A DNA stretch of 51,263 nt, taken from positions 1 to 51,263 of the forward strand of contig JBNKWA010000058.1 of the NCBI GenBank assembly GCA_050299555.1. Reading direction: 5' to 3'. The first letter of the stretch is position 1. Each line of letters opens with the position of its first letter. The position numbers and the translations under genes are program-made. This document shows, piece after piece, positions 23,933 through 33,061 of the stretch. Origin of the DNA: JBNKWA01 sp050299555. Lineage in GTDB: Bacteria; Pseudomonadota; Alphaproteobacteria; Rhodobacterales; Rhodobacteraceae. Under the pieces are notes generated by a model. The model ran no database searches, had not been told where the DNA came from, and saw only the letters and a program-made list of their open reading frames with translations.

Positions 23933-24526
23933 ATGAGCGTACATCTATTCTGGGATAACTCAAATATTTTTATATCTGCCAAGAGTGCGTCACAAAGTAA
24001 AGATGGTATATACGAAACGTACAATATTAGAATAGAATTTGAGAAGCTATACTCTTTGGCAGTAGCAAGCCGCCAGGTAGATAAGGCAATTTGCGTAGGC
24101 TCTGTGCCGCCCGAGCTAGCCTTGGTCTGGAGCCGCCTGCGCGAAGTCGGTGTTCAGGTGGAGCTTTTTGAAAGAGGCGCTGAAAGCGGTAGGGAACAGG
24201 GGGTCGACCAATCTCTTCAAGTACATATGCTAAGGAGTCTGGCTGACAACATTAACAATCCCGGGACGGCAGTCCTCCTGACTGGAGATGGGAAGGGTTT
24301 CGATGATGGAGTCGGCTTCCACGCAGATTTGGCGCGAATGCAACAGGCCGGTTGGAAAATTGAAGTCCTTGCTTGGGAAATTAGTTGCAAAAAGACGCTA
24401 AAGGATTGGGCGGAGTCCGTGGGAGTATTTGTTAGGTTGGAAGACTTTTTCGAGAGCGTAACATTCATTCAAGGTGGTCGACGGGCAAAACCCTTGAACA
24501 TGAAGAAACGTCAGCTTTCAAAGTAG
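23933..24526 (+). CDS. NYN-domain (PIN-like) ribonuclease, AT-rich, probably acquired
   Basis: A 197-residue NYN domain protein. Acidic residues of the PIN-like active site are visible: Asp8 and Asn9 in FWDNSNIF, Asp in EQGVDQSLQ (about 91) and Asp in VLLTGDGKGFDDG (about 118-124). NYN proteins (LabA/DUF88, MARF1 group) are predicted metal-dependent RNases. Composition is unlike the neighbours: bases 23941-24000 contain 20 G/C of 60, against about two-thirds in adjacent genes, and codons such as ATA, AGA and TTA are used. It sits 23 nt after the acyl-CoA dehydrogenase stop with its own GAGGG site and interrupts an otherwise catabolic gene series. I see no integrase, inverted repeats or direct repeats around it. 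Confidence 0.85.
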   Translation: MSVHLFWDNSNIFISAKSASQSKDGIYETYNIRIEFEKLYSLAVASRQVDKAICVGSVPPELALVWSRLREVGVQVELFERGAESGREQGVDQSLQVHMLRSLADNINNPGTAVLLTGDGKGFDDGVGFHADLARMQQAGWKIEVLAWEISCKKTLKDWAESVGVFVRLEDFFESVTFIQGGRRAKPLNMKKRQLSK

Positions 24527-24608
24527 GGAATCCAGTGAGTCTCCGGATCAAATTCATAGATCTTACGGACCGTTCCGGCCCAGGCAAGCCGCGCCCGGGG
24601 CTGCGGCG

Positions 24609-25046
24609 ATGAAACGTGGCTGGCGGGACGAGCCCGCGGCGCGGGGCGGCTGCCAGTGCGGCGCCGTGCGCTACAGCATCGCCGCCGGGCCGGCCAAGTC
24701 GGTTGTCTGCCATTGCCGCATGTGCCAGCGCGCCAGCGGCAACGCCTTCGCGCCGCTCCTGGAGGTGCCGAGCGAGCGCATCACCTGGGCCGGCGAGCCG
24801 ACGGAATGGGCTTCGTCCGACATCGCCATGCGCGGCTTCTGCGCCTTGTGCGGGACGCCGCTCTACTACCGCTCGGGCGAGACGACCGAGATCATGGCCG
24901 GCACGCTGGCGCCGCCCTTCGCCTTCCGCCCGGTCGAGCAGACCGCGGTGGAATCGCGGCAGGACTGGCTGTCGGACGTGCCCGGCCTGCCCGGGATCGA
25001 GACGCCGCCCGACTACCGCGTCGCGTCGCGGCAGTCCGAGGAATGA
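24609..25046 (+). CDS. GFA/CENP-V-family zinc protein
   Basis: A 145-residue GFA-family protein. Cys pattern: GGCQCGAVRY (Cys15, Cys17), VVCHCRMCQRASG (three Cys), and GFCALCGTPL (two Cys), the seven-Cys two-zinc arrangement of the family once called glutathione-dependent formaldehyde-activating enzyme. A formaldehyde role is disputed, so the reaction is left open. It is followed 73 nt later by a glutathione transferase gene. It begins 82 nt after the acquired NYN gene. Confidence 0.88.
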   Translation: MKRGWRDEPAARGGCQCGAVRYSIAAGPAKSVVCHCRMCQRASGNAFAPLLEVPSERITWAGEPTEWASSDIAMRGFCALCGTPLYYRSGETTEIMAGTLAPPFAFRPVEQTAVESRQDWLSDVPGLPGIETPPDYRVASRQSEE

Positions 25047-25119
25047 CCCCGGGCGCCGGCGCGCCCGCAAAGGGGGAACGAGTTGCCAGGGCCGAGCCGG
25101 CCGAACAGGGAGGATCCGC

Positions 25120-25758
25120 GTGGCCGAATTCCAGCTTCACTGCTTCGCGCAGTCCGGCAACGCCTACAAGGCGGCGCTGATGCTCACCCTCTGCGACGCA
25201 GACTGGGAACCGGTCTTCGTCGACTTCTTCAACGGCGAGACCCGCGAGCCCCCCTACCGAGCCGTCAACGAGATGGGCGAGGTGCCGGTGCTGACCCACG
25301 GCGATGTGCGGCTCAGCCAGTCGGGCGTGATCCTCGACTATCTCGCCGAAACCCTGGGCCGCTTCGGCCCGGCGAATGACGCCGAGCGGCGCGAGATCCT
25401 GCGCTGGTTACTGTGGGACAATCACAAGCTGACCGCCAACATGGCGACCGGCCGCTTCCTGCAGCTTTTCCTCGACCCGGCCAAGCGCAACGCCGACGTG
25501 ATCGCCTTCCTCATGGGTCGCTTCAAGGCGGCGCTCGCGGTGCTCGAGGCCCATCTGGATGGCCGCGGCTGGATCGTCGGCGACGGACCGACCATCGCCG
25601 ACCTGTCCTGCGTCGGCTACATGTTCTTTCTCGACGAGGTCGACGTCACCCCGGGGCCGAACGTCGCCGGCTGGCTCGACCGCATCGCCGAACTGCCCGG
25701 CTGGCGGCATCCCTACGACCTGATGCCCGGCCACCCGCTGCCCGGAACGGCAAACTGA
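25120..25758 (+). CDS. Glutathione S-transferase
   Basis: A 212-residue GST. The thioredoxin-like N-domain has FAQSGNAYKAALML (Ser13 region likely activates GSH), MGEVPVLTHGDVRLSQSGVILDYLA (cis-Pro and the glutamyl-binding QS), and the helical C-domain has the N-capping box in GPTIADLSCVGYMF. GTG 25120 is the start, with GGGAGGA 5-6 nt upstream. Its stop overlaps the ATG of the next small membrane gene by 1 nt. In this cluster it may conjugate or process electrophilic acyl intermediates (inference). Confidence 0.9.
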   Translation: MAEFQLHCFAQSGNAYKAALMLTLCDADWEPVFVDFFNGETREPPYRAVNEMGEVPVLTHGDVRLSQSGVILDYLAETLGRFGPANDAERREILRWLLWDNHKLTANMATGRFLQLFLDPAKRNADVIAFLMGRFKAALAVLEAHLDGRGWIVGDGPTIADLSCVGYMFFLDEVDVTPGPNVAGWLDRIAELPGWRHPYDLMPGHPLPGTAN

Positions 25759-26096
25759 TGTGGCTGATGCGCATCCTGCCGTTGCTGTCCGACGTGGCTG
25801 TGCTGCTGCCGCTGGCGGCGATCGCGCTGTCGCCGGCCCCCGGCGTCACCGGCGCCCGTCGCCTTGCCGCGGTGGCGCTGGCCATCGCCGGGCTCGCCTC
25901 GGTGATGCTGGCCGGCCGGTTGTGGCTGCCGACGCTGGCCGCCATGCTGGCGCTCTTGGCCCTGACCGCCCGGCAGCCTCTGCCGATGCCGCCCCGGGCC
26001 GCCGCCCTCGCCATGCCGCTGGCCAAAGCCAGCCTCGCCCTCGCCATCCTGCTGGTTGTGGCGCTATTGTCGCTTATCCCCGCCACCAGCCCCTGA
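25758..26096 (+). CDS. Small hydrophobic membrane protein
   Basis: A 112-residue protein with about four hydrophobic helices: residues 3-25, 35-52, 54-67 and 85-108 (ASLALAILLVVALLSLIPA). No motif or family is recognised. ATG 25758 shares its A with the GST stop (TGATG), and thiolase follows 13 nt after its stop, so the gene is translated within the operon. The hydrophobic pattern and codon bias support a real gene, but I cannot suggest a role. Confidence 0.65.
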   Translation: MWLMRILPLLSDVAVLLPLAAIALSPAPGVTGARRLAAVALAIAGLASVMLAGRLWLPTLAAMLALLALTARQPLPMPPRAAALAMPLAKASLALAILLVVALLSLIPATSP

Positions 26097-26109
26097 CCGG
26101 AGACCACCC

Positions 26110-27321
<1,212 letters not shown>

Positions 27322-27345
27322 AGAAGGGCCGCAGGAGAAAACCAC

Positions 27346-27816
27346 ATGTCCGTCATCGACAAGTCGGCCCTCACCCCGCGCACCGGCTCGATCTACCCCG
27401 AGCCCTACGCCGCGATGATGCAGGGCCGCTCCTCGCTGCGGCTCGGCGATGCCGCCGGACTGACCCAGTTCGGCGTCAACCTGGTGATGCTGGAACCGGG
27501 CGCCATGTCCAGCCTGCGCCACTGGCACGAGAACGAGGACGAGTTCGTCATGGTGACCGAGGGCCAATGCACCCTGGTCCAGGACGAGGGCGAGACGGTG
27601 ATGCGCGTCGGCGACTGCATCGGCTTCAAGGCCGGCGATACCAACGGTCACCACTTCGTCAACCGCACCGACCGGCCGGCGGCGTTCCTCGTCGTCGGCA
27701 CCAAGGCGCCGAGCGAGGTGGCGCATTACTCCGATGTCGATTTCCGCATCGAGATCGAGGGTGGCAAGGCCCGCTTCACCTACCGCGACGGCAGCGACTG
27801 GAACGGCCCGCGATGA
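27346..27816 (+). CDS. Cupin protein 1
   Basis: A 156-residue single-domain cupin of the COG3837 type. Metal ligands are predicted as His59, His61 and Glu66 (RHWHENEDEF) and His102/103 (TNGHHFVN). LTQFGVNLVMLEPGAMSS and VAHYSDVDFRIE are family features. Two further cupins at 28529 and 28987 share LTQFG, HWH-x3-EDEF and the HY-x-D/G-D tail, so the three are paralogues. The role is unknown; binding of a small ligand or an isomerase/dioxygenase reaction are possible. It begins 24 nt after thiolase (AGGAG site). Confidence 0.88.
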   Translation: MSVIDKSALTPRTGSIYPEPYAAMMQGRSSLRLGDAAGLTQFGVNLVMLEPGAMSSLRHWHENEDEFVMVTEGQCTLVQDEGETVMRVGDCIGFKAGDTNGHHFVNRTDRPAAFLVVGTKAPSEVAHYSDVDFRIEIEGGKARFTYRDGSDWNGPR

Positions 27817-28011
27817 TCGTCGACCCCGCCAACGCCGATCGCGCCGTCTGCCACTGCCCCGACCTCGGCCGCACGGCCACCGAGACGGCGATGGCTGGCG
27901 GCTGGCCGACAATTCCGACGGGGCGGTCATCCGGGAGGGCGGCAATGGCCGGTGATGGCGGCTCGATTCCGCACAAGCCTTGGGTTAGCATCCTGCACGA
28001 AGGGGGTTCCT

Positions 28012-28422
28012 ATGCACGACAGGATCCAGGATTGCATCCAGGTACTCTCGGACTGCGCGCTCAGCGGCGACTATCATCGCTTCCGGCAGGGCGTGGACCT
28101 GCCGATGCTCTATGCCACCGAGAACAGCACTCATGTGATCTCGACCGAGGAAGAGATGCGCCACAACTTCGACGTCTTCGCTGGCATGTGCCGGGCCAAC
28201 CGGATTGCCACGCTCAGGCGCGTCCTCTTGTCGGCACAGGCGGTCGGCAGCGTCGTCACCGCATTTTACGAGGCCCGCTACCTTGGAGCGGCCGGAGAAC
28301 CCCTGTTCCCGCCCTCGCAAGGCGTCATGCTGCTGCGCGACAGCGGTGGGGTGCCGAGACTCTTCGCCATGGTCACGTCGCTCAAGAACGAGGAATGGCC
28401 ACTGCTCAAGCCGCAGTCCTGA
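28012..28422 (+). CDS. NTF2-like protein 1
   Basis: A 136-residue protein without signal peptide or membrane helix. Pattern (LSDCALSGDYHRFRQGVDLPMLYA, then RVLLSAQAVGSVVTAFYEARYL and GVMLLRDSGGVPRLFAMVTS) fits a small cone-shaped NTF2/SnoaL-like fold, and it aligns with the protein at 29537 around SG-D/Q-x-R, the E-rich mid segment and the final strands. No catalytic residue is evident. ATG 28012 has AGGGGG 5 nt upstream. The 195 bp before it hold no convincing gene, only a short frame starting ATG 27813 that overlaps the cupin stop. Confidence 0.7.
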   Translation: MHDRIQDCIQVLSDCALSGDYHRFRQGVDLPMLYATENSTHVISTEEEMRHNFDVFAGMCRANRIATLRRVLLSAQAVGSVVTAFYEARYLGAAGEPLFPPSQGVMLLRDSGGVPRLFAMVTSLKNEEWPLLKPQS

Positions 28423-28528
28423 CTGCCCGCGGCGGCGGCGCTTCGCCGCAGCGCCCACGGCCGACCGCACCCTGCCATGGGGCCCGGTCCAGCGGCACGG
28501 CAGCCACGAACGCCGGGAAGAGCTGCAC

Positions 28529-28990
28529 ATGATCATCCGCAAGGCCGCGGCGAGGCTTGATGCCGGCACGCCCGAACAGATCGCGGCGCTCGGCCGGTTC
28601 GAGGCGCGCCTCTTTTCCGAAGCCGGGGGCCTGACCCAGTTCGGCGCCTTCGTCGAGACGCTGTGGCCCGGCGCGCGCTCATCCGACCGCCACTGGCACG
28701 AGCAGGAGGACGAGTTTTTCTACATGATCGAGGGCGAGGCGGTGATGATCGACAACGACGGCGAGCACCCGCTGACGCCCGGCGATGCCTGTGCCTGGAA
28801 GGCCGGCGTGACGAACGGCCACCATGTGGTGAACCGCTCGAACGCACCCTGCAGCTATCTGATCATCGGCACCCGCGCCCCGGTCGACGTGGTGCACTAT
28901 TCCGACATCGACAAGATTTATCGCCGCAGCGCCGACGGCACCGTCGCCCGCACCCGCCGCGACGGCTCGCCACTGGAGGCGCCGCAATGA
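28529..28990 (+). CDS. Cupin protein 2
   Basis: A 153-residue cupin. Predicted metal ligands His55, His57 and Glu62 (RHWHEQEDEF) and His98/99 (TNGHHVVN). It has the COG3837 end VVHYSDIDKIY. GGAAGAG precedes ATG 28529. Its stop overlaps the ATG of the next cupin by 4 nt (ATGA), so the two are translationally coupled and may form a complex or act on the same ligand. It resembles cupin 1 more than cupin 3 in the second motif (AGVTNGHH). Confidence 0.88.
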   Translation: MIIRKAAARLDAGTPEQIAALGRFEARLFSEAGGLTQFGAFVETLWPGARSSDRHWHEQEDEFFYMIEGEAVMIDNDGEHPLTPGDACAWKAGVTNGHHVVNRSNAPCSYLIIGTRAPVDVVHYSDIDKIYRRSADGTVARTRRDGSPLEAPQ

Positions 28991-29436
28991 CCCACATCCC
29001 CAGGGGCAGCGTCGCGTCGACGGTGGCGCAATCCTCCTACCCGGCCGACTACAATCTCGGCCAGGGCTTCCTCACCTACGAAAAGCTCTCCGATGCCGGC
29101 GGCCTGACCCAGTTCGGCGCCGCCTTCGAGACGCTGATGCCCGGCAAGCAGTCCTCGCAGCCGCACTGGCACCAGGACGAGGACGAGTTTCTGTTGATGC
29201 TTGAGGGCGAACTGACCGTGGTCGAGGATGGCGTCGAGACCGTCATCCACCCCGGCGACGCGGTCTGCTGGAAGGCCGGCGATCCGGTCGCCCACACCTT
29301 GCGCAACCACAGCGACCGGCCAGCCCGCTACATCATCGCCGGCAGCCGGCGCGACGGCGACGTCTGCCACTACCCCGGCCTCGACCTGCGCGCCGAGCCG
29401 CAGGGCTACGTCCATCTCGACGGCACGCCATGGTAG
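28987..29436 (+). CDS. Cupin protein 3
   Basis: A 149-residue cupin, translationally coupled to cupin 2 (ATGA). Predicted metal ligands His60, His62, Glu67 (PHWHQDEDEF) and His103 in DPVAHTLRN, where the other two copies have GHH. The tail reads CHYPGLDL. The changed second motif suggests a different ligand or substrate. No partner beyond the neighbouring genes can be named. Confidence 0.88.
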   Translation: MTHIPRGSVASTVAQSSYPADYNLGQGFLTYEKLSDAGGLTQFGAAFETLMPGKQSSQPHWHQDEDEFLLMLEGELTVVEDGVETVIHPGDAVCWKAGDPVAHTLRNHSDRPARYIIAGSRRDGDVCHYPGLDLRAEPQGYVHLDGTPW

Positions 29437-29536
29437 GCGTTCACCTCTCCTTCACGGCGAATATCGGCAGCCGGTTGCCAAAAGGCGAAAAGTGCGGTCT
29501 TCATGACCCTCTTACTCCTTTAAGCATTCCCAATTC

Positions 29537-29935
29537 ATGCCGGACGCCGTCGCAGCGCTCTTCGCGCAACTCGAACACCTGTCCCTGTCGGGCCAGTTCG
29601 ACAGGATCGAGGACCTCTACGAGGAGCCTCTGGTCCACGTGCGGCCCGACGAAACCGTCGTGCATCACCGCCGCGGCGACTTCATCCGGCTCACCGAGAT
29701 TGCCATCGACCGACTGCGCCAGCGTGGCTTCGACGCCCTCACCTACAAACTCGTCGACCTGCGTTCGTTCATCGCCAGCCTCGTCATGGTCGACGTGCAG
29801 TGGAAATACGCCAACGGCAAGGGCGAGGCACTGGCCGAAGGCTTCACCACCTATGTCTTGCGCAAGACCCATGGCGAATGGCGCATCGCCGTCCAGATCT
29901 CGCAGGCCGATCCCCGCGTCTTTCCGCCCGACTGA
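29537..29935 (+). CDS. NTF2-like protein 2
   Basis: A 132-residue small cytosolic protein with an NTF2/SnoaL-like layout: N-terminal helices (ALFAQLEHLSLSGQFDRIEDLY), then strands (LVMVDVQWKYANGKGEALAEGFTTYVLRKTHGEWRIAVQIS). It is a distant paralogue of the protein at 28012. The preceding 100 bp are more AT-rich and show no Shine-Dalgarno at the ATG, so it may have its own promoter. The function is unknown. FadB-like follows 51 nt later. Confidence 0.72.
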   Translation: MPDAVAALFAQLEHLSLSGQFDRIEDLYEEPLVHVRPDETVVHHRRGDFIRLTEIAIDRLRQRGFDALTYKLVDLRSFIASLVMVDVQWKYANGKGEALAEGFTTYVLRKTHGEWRIAVQISQADPRVFPPD

Positions 29936-29986
29936 GGCGCGGCACGGGGCCAGCCTGCTCACCACCACCGCCCAGGAGGCCCCGAG

Positions 29987-32179
29987 ATGACCAACTTCCA
30001 CTACGAGACCGATGCCGACGGCGTCGCCGTGATCGCCTGGGACCAGCCCGGCACCTCGCTCAACGTGATGAACGCCGAAGGCTTCGCCGAACTCGACGCG
30101 CTGCTCGACCGCGCCTTCGCCGACGACGCGGTGAAGGGCGTCATCATCACCTCGGCCAAGAAGGACTTCGCCGGCGGCATGGACCTCAACGTGGTCGCCA
30201 AGGCCGCCTCGGGCGACGATCCGGCGCAAGGCATGATGGACCAGCTCATGGATGTCCACCGCATCCTGCGCAAGATCGAGCGCAACACCATGGACCCCAA
30301 GACCAGCAAGGGCGGCAAGCCGGTGGCCTGGGCCTCGCCGGGCACCTCGGCCGGCATCGGCACCGAGATCGCGCTGTCGTGCCACCGCCGCTTCATGGCC
30401 GATAACCCCAGGGCGCGGATCGGCCTGCCCGAGATCCTGGTGGGCATCTTCCCCGGCTCGGGCGGCACCACGCGCATGGTCCGCATGGTCGGCGCAATGG
30501 CCGCCGCGCCGGTGCTGCTCGAAGGCAAGATGATGGCGCCGGCGCAGGCCAAGGCCGCCGGCATGATCGACGAGGTGGTGCCAGCCGACCAGCTTCTCGC
30601 CCGGGCAAGGGAATGGGTGCTGGCGGCCACCGATGCCGACATCGTCAAGCCCTGGGACGCCAAGGGCTACAAGATGCCCGGCGGCACCCCCTACCACCCG
30701 GCCGGCTTCATGACCTTCGTCGGCGCCTCGGCCATGGTGCACGGGCGCACGCAAGGCGTCTATCCGGCGGCAAAGGCGATGCTCAGCGCCATCTACGAGG
30801 GCGCGCTGGTCCCCTTCGATACCGCGCTCAGGATCGAGGCACGCTGGTTCACCTCGGTCATCCTCAACCCCTCGTCGAACGCCATGATCCGCTCGCTCTT
30901 TCTCAACAAGCAGGCGCTGGAGAAGGGTGCCGTCCGCCCCGCCGGCGTCCCCGACCAGAGCGTGAAGAGGCTCGGCGTCCTCGGCGCCGGCATGATGGGG
31001 GCCGGCATCGCCTATGTCGCCGCCATGGCCGGAATCGAGACGGTGCTGATCGACCGCGACCAGGCCGCCGCCGACAAGGGGCGCGACACCATCGCCGGGC
31101 TGCTGGCCGAGGCGGTCAAGAAGCGCCGCATGGACCAGGCCAAGGCCGACGGCATCCTCGGCCGGGTCACCGCCACCCCCGACTATGCCGCGTTGAAGGG
31201 CGCCGATCTGGTGGTCGAGGCGGTGTTCGAGGACCCGGGCGTCAAGGCCGAGGTGACCGGGAAGACCGAGGCGGCCCTGGGTGGCAGCGGCATCTTCGCC
31301 ACCAACACCTCGACGCTGCCGATCACCGATCTCGCCCACGCCTTCACCCGGGCCGAGGACTTCATCGGCATCCACTTCTTCTCGCCGGTGCACAAGATGA
31401 ACCTGGTCGAGATCATCCGCGGCAAGGCGACCGGCGACACGGCCGTCGCCAAGGCGCTCGACTTCGTGCGCCAGATCCGCAAGACCCCCATCGTCGTCAA
31501 CGACGCCCGCTTCTTCTACGCCAACCGCTGCATCATCCCCTACATCAACGAGGGGACCCGCATGGTCGGTGAGGGCGTCGCCCCGGCACTGATCGAGCAC
31601 GGCGCCCAGATGCTGGGCTTCCCGGTCGGGCCGCTGCAGCTCGTCGACGAAACCTCGATCGACCTCGGCGTCAAGATCGCCAAGGCGACCAAGGCGGCGC
31701 TCGGATCGGCCTATGACGACGCCAACGACACGGTGATCTTCGCACTGGCTGACAAGGGCCGGATGGGCCGCAAGTCGGCCGCCGGCTTCTACGACTACGA
31801 CGACAAGGGCCGGCGCGCCGGCCTGTGGCCGGGCCTGGCCGAGCTCTGGGCGCCGGCCGCCGAACAGCCGCCGGTGACCGAGGTGCAGCACCGCCTGGCC
31901 ATGATCCAGACACTCGAGGCGGTGCGCGCGCTCGAGGAAGGCGTGCTGACCGACATCCGCGAGGGCGACGTGGGCGCCATCCTGGGCTGGGGCTTCATGC
32001 CCTGGTCTGGCGGGCCGTTCTCGTGGCTCGACATCCTCGGCGCCGGCAGGGCGGTGGAGATCTGCGACGATCTCACGGCGCGCTTCGGGCCCCGGTTCGA
32101 GGCGCCGAAGCTCCTGCGCGAGATGGCGGAAAAGGGCGAAACCTTCTACGGCCGCTTTGCCCCGGCAAAGGCCGCCTGA
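29987..32179 (+). CDS. Bifunctional enoyl-CoA hydratase/3-hydroxyacyl-CoA dehydrogenase (FadB/FadJ alpha type)
   Basis: A 730-residue trifunctional-type alpha subunit. Crotonase domain about 1-190: FAGGMDLNVVAK, then GIGTEIALSCHRRF and IGLPEILVGIFPGSGGTTRMVRMVG, with both catalytic Glu positions (GTEIA and LPE) kept. NAD-binding domain from about 325: LGVLGAGMMGAGIAYVAAMAGIETVLID. Catalytic His lies in FIGIHFFSPVHKMNLVE. The C-terminal 3HCDH domain is duplicated. It hydrates enoyl-CoA and oxidises the product, feeding thiolase. It closes the plus-strand run; a hairpin (32198-32219) separates it from the convergent sulfotransferase. Confidence 0.95.
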   Translation: MTNFHYETDADGVAVIAWDQPGTSLNVMNAEGFAELDALLDRAFADDAVKGVIITSAKKDFAGGMDLNVVAKAASGDDPAQGMMDQLMDVHRILRKIERNTMDPKTSKGGKPVAWASPGTSAGIGTEIALSCHRRFMADNPRARIGLPEILVGIFPGSGGTTRMVRMVGAMAAAPVLLEGKMMAPAQAKAAGMIDEVVPADQLLARAREWVLAATDADIVKPWDAKGYKMPGGTPYHPAGFMTFVGASAMVHGRTQGVYPAAKAMLSAIYEGALVPFDTALRIEARWFTSVILNPSSNAMIRSLFLNKQALEKGAVRPAGVPDQSVKRLGVLGAGMMGAGIAYVAAMAGIETVLIDRDQAAADKGRDTIAGLLAEAVKKRRMDQAKADGILGRVTATPDYAALKGADLVVEAVFEDPGVKAEVTGKTEAALGGSGIFATNTSTLPITDLAHAFTRAEDFIGIHFFSPVHKMNLVEIIRGKATGDTAVAKALDFVRQIRKTPIVVNDARFFYANRCIIPYINEGTRMVGEGVAPALIEHGAQMLGFPVGPLQLVDETSIDLGVKIAKATKAALGSAYDDANDTVIFALADKGRMGRKSAAGFYDYDDKGRRAGLWPGLAELWAPAAEQPPVTEVQHRLAMIQTLEAVRALEEGVLTDIREGDVGAILGWGFMPWSGGPFSWLDILGAGRAVEICDDLTARFGPRFEAPKLLREMAEKGETFYGRFAPAKAA

Positions 32180-32197
32180 ACGCCTGAACGCCCGGCC

Positions 32198-32219
32198 GGG
32201 CGGGGGACGGCCCCCGCCC
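32198..32219. terminator. Bidirectional hairpin between convergent genes
   Basis: GGGCGGGGG (32198-32206), a 4-nt ACGG loop, CCCCCGCCC (32211-32219), framed by GCCTGA and TCAGGC. It lies between the stops of the FadB-like gene (32179) and the sulfotransferase gene (32237). Confidence 0.6.
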
Positions 32220-32236
32220 CATCAGGCCGAAACGGT

Positions 32237-32872
32237 CTAGAACGAATAGCCGAAGCGGTCGATATCGGCCCAGCACATCCACTGCACGTGCTCGACATCG
32301 CGCGGCCGGTAGTACTCGCGATACTGATCGCGCGGGCTTTCGTTCACCCGCGGCAGCGGCCCGATGGTCAGCCCCAGCACCCGGCCGAGCGCCACCAGAT
32401 CCGCCTCCAGCGTCTCGAAGCGCAGGAAGGTGCGGCAGCGCTCGACACCGCTCGCATCGCAGGTGCAGGCGGCCGTCGGGCTGCCCTTCACCGCCGCCAC
32501 GACATGCCGCTCGCGCACGAACTGCGAGAAGGTCAGCGCCTTGGCCGCGTCTACCATCGGGTGGCGAAAGCGCTGCCCCTGCGCCCAGGCATAGAAGCTC
32601 ACCATGCGATCGAAAGGGTTGCGGACCACGGTGAACACGTGGGTTTCGGCCAGCTCGGCCGCCGGCACCAGCGCCGCAAGGTCGCTCAGCCGCGCGTGTT
32701 TCCACAAGTTGCCCGGCGTGCCCTCGGGCGGCGGGAAGGCCCTCGCCCCGGGCGTGTCGCCCAGCACCACGTCGCCCGGGGCTAGGTGCGGCTCCAGCGC
32801 CAGTGTGACCGCCGTGCCGCCGGTCTTGGCCTGGTGGATGAACAGGAACCGGTTCAGCCGCGACCAGATCAT
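32237..32872 (-). CDS. Sulfotransferase family 2 protein
   Basis: A 211-residue PAPS-dependent sulfotransferase. Residues 8-24 (RFLFIHQAKTGGTAVTL) are the 5'-phosphosulfate loop with the key Lys; VVRNPFDRMVSFYAWA (about 82-97) is the 3'-phosphate site with Arg and Ser. The length is short but complete for this group, which modifies polysaccharides or lipids. Several Cys (CTCD, ERCRTFL) occur in the second half. It lies on the minus strand between two plus-strand catabolic genes and seems unrelated to them. Another protein in the window (47476) carries a similar but degenerate domain. Confidence 0.85.
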   Translation of the reverse strand: MIWSRLNRFLFIHQAKTGGTAVTLALEPHLAPGDVVLGDTPGARAFPPPEGTPGNLWKHARLSDLAALVPAAELAETHVFTVVRNPFDRMVSFYAWAQGQRFRHPMVDAAKALTFSQFVRERHVVAAVKGSPTAACTCDASGVERCRTFLRFETLEADLVALGRVLGLTIGPLPRVNESPRDQYREYYRPRDVEHVQWMCWADIDRFGYSF

Positions 32873-33061
32873 CCCGCCCCGAACCCGCTCTCGACCGCTG
32901 CCGCCAAACCCGAACCCTTCGTTGACATCCACGCCGGCTCTAGCATCGCCCCCGCCGCGACGCACGTCGAACTTTGCCGCGCCGCCGGCCGGATGTAGGC
33001 TGGCCGCAAGGGACACCGGCCGGGCACAACGACCACGGGTCCCATCAGGGAGAAAACGCCG

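Noticed and set aside
27813..28010. Short frame starting in an ATGA overlap with the cupin 1 stop
   Set aside because: The first 30 codons look plausible (VDPANADRAVCHCPDLG) but the frame then turns low-complexity and runs through the NTF2-like 1 gene in another frame. It may be a remnant; not enough to call a gene.
27346..29436. Cupins as DMSP lyases (DddQ/DddW/DddK type)
   Set aside because: Their HWH-x3-EDEF motif and HY-x-x-D tails fit the COG3837 cupin group, and no Ddd-specific Tyr/His pattern is evident.
29501..31891. Long minus-strand open frame (796 codons) opposite NTF2-like 2 and the FadB-like gene
   Set aside because: Antisense shadow of a clearly recognisable FadB-like gene; low-complexity content and no motif.
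32922..32946. TTGACA with TAGCAT as a promoter of the acyl-CoA ligase gene
   Set aside because: The spacer is only 14 nt, too short for a sigma70 promoter.
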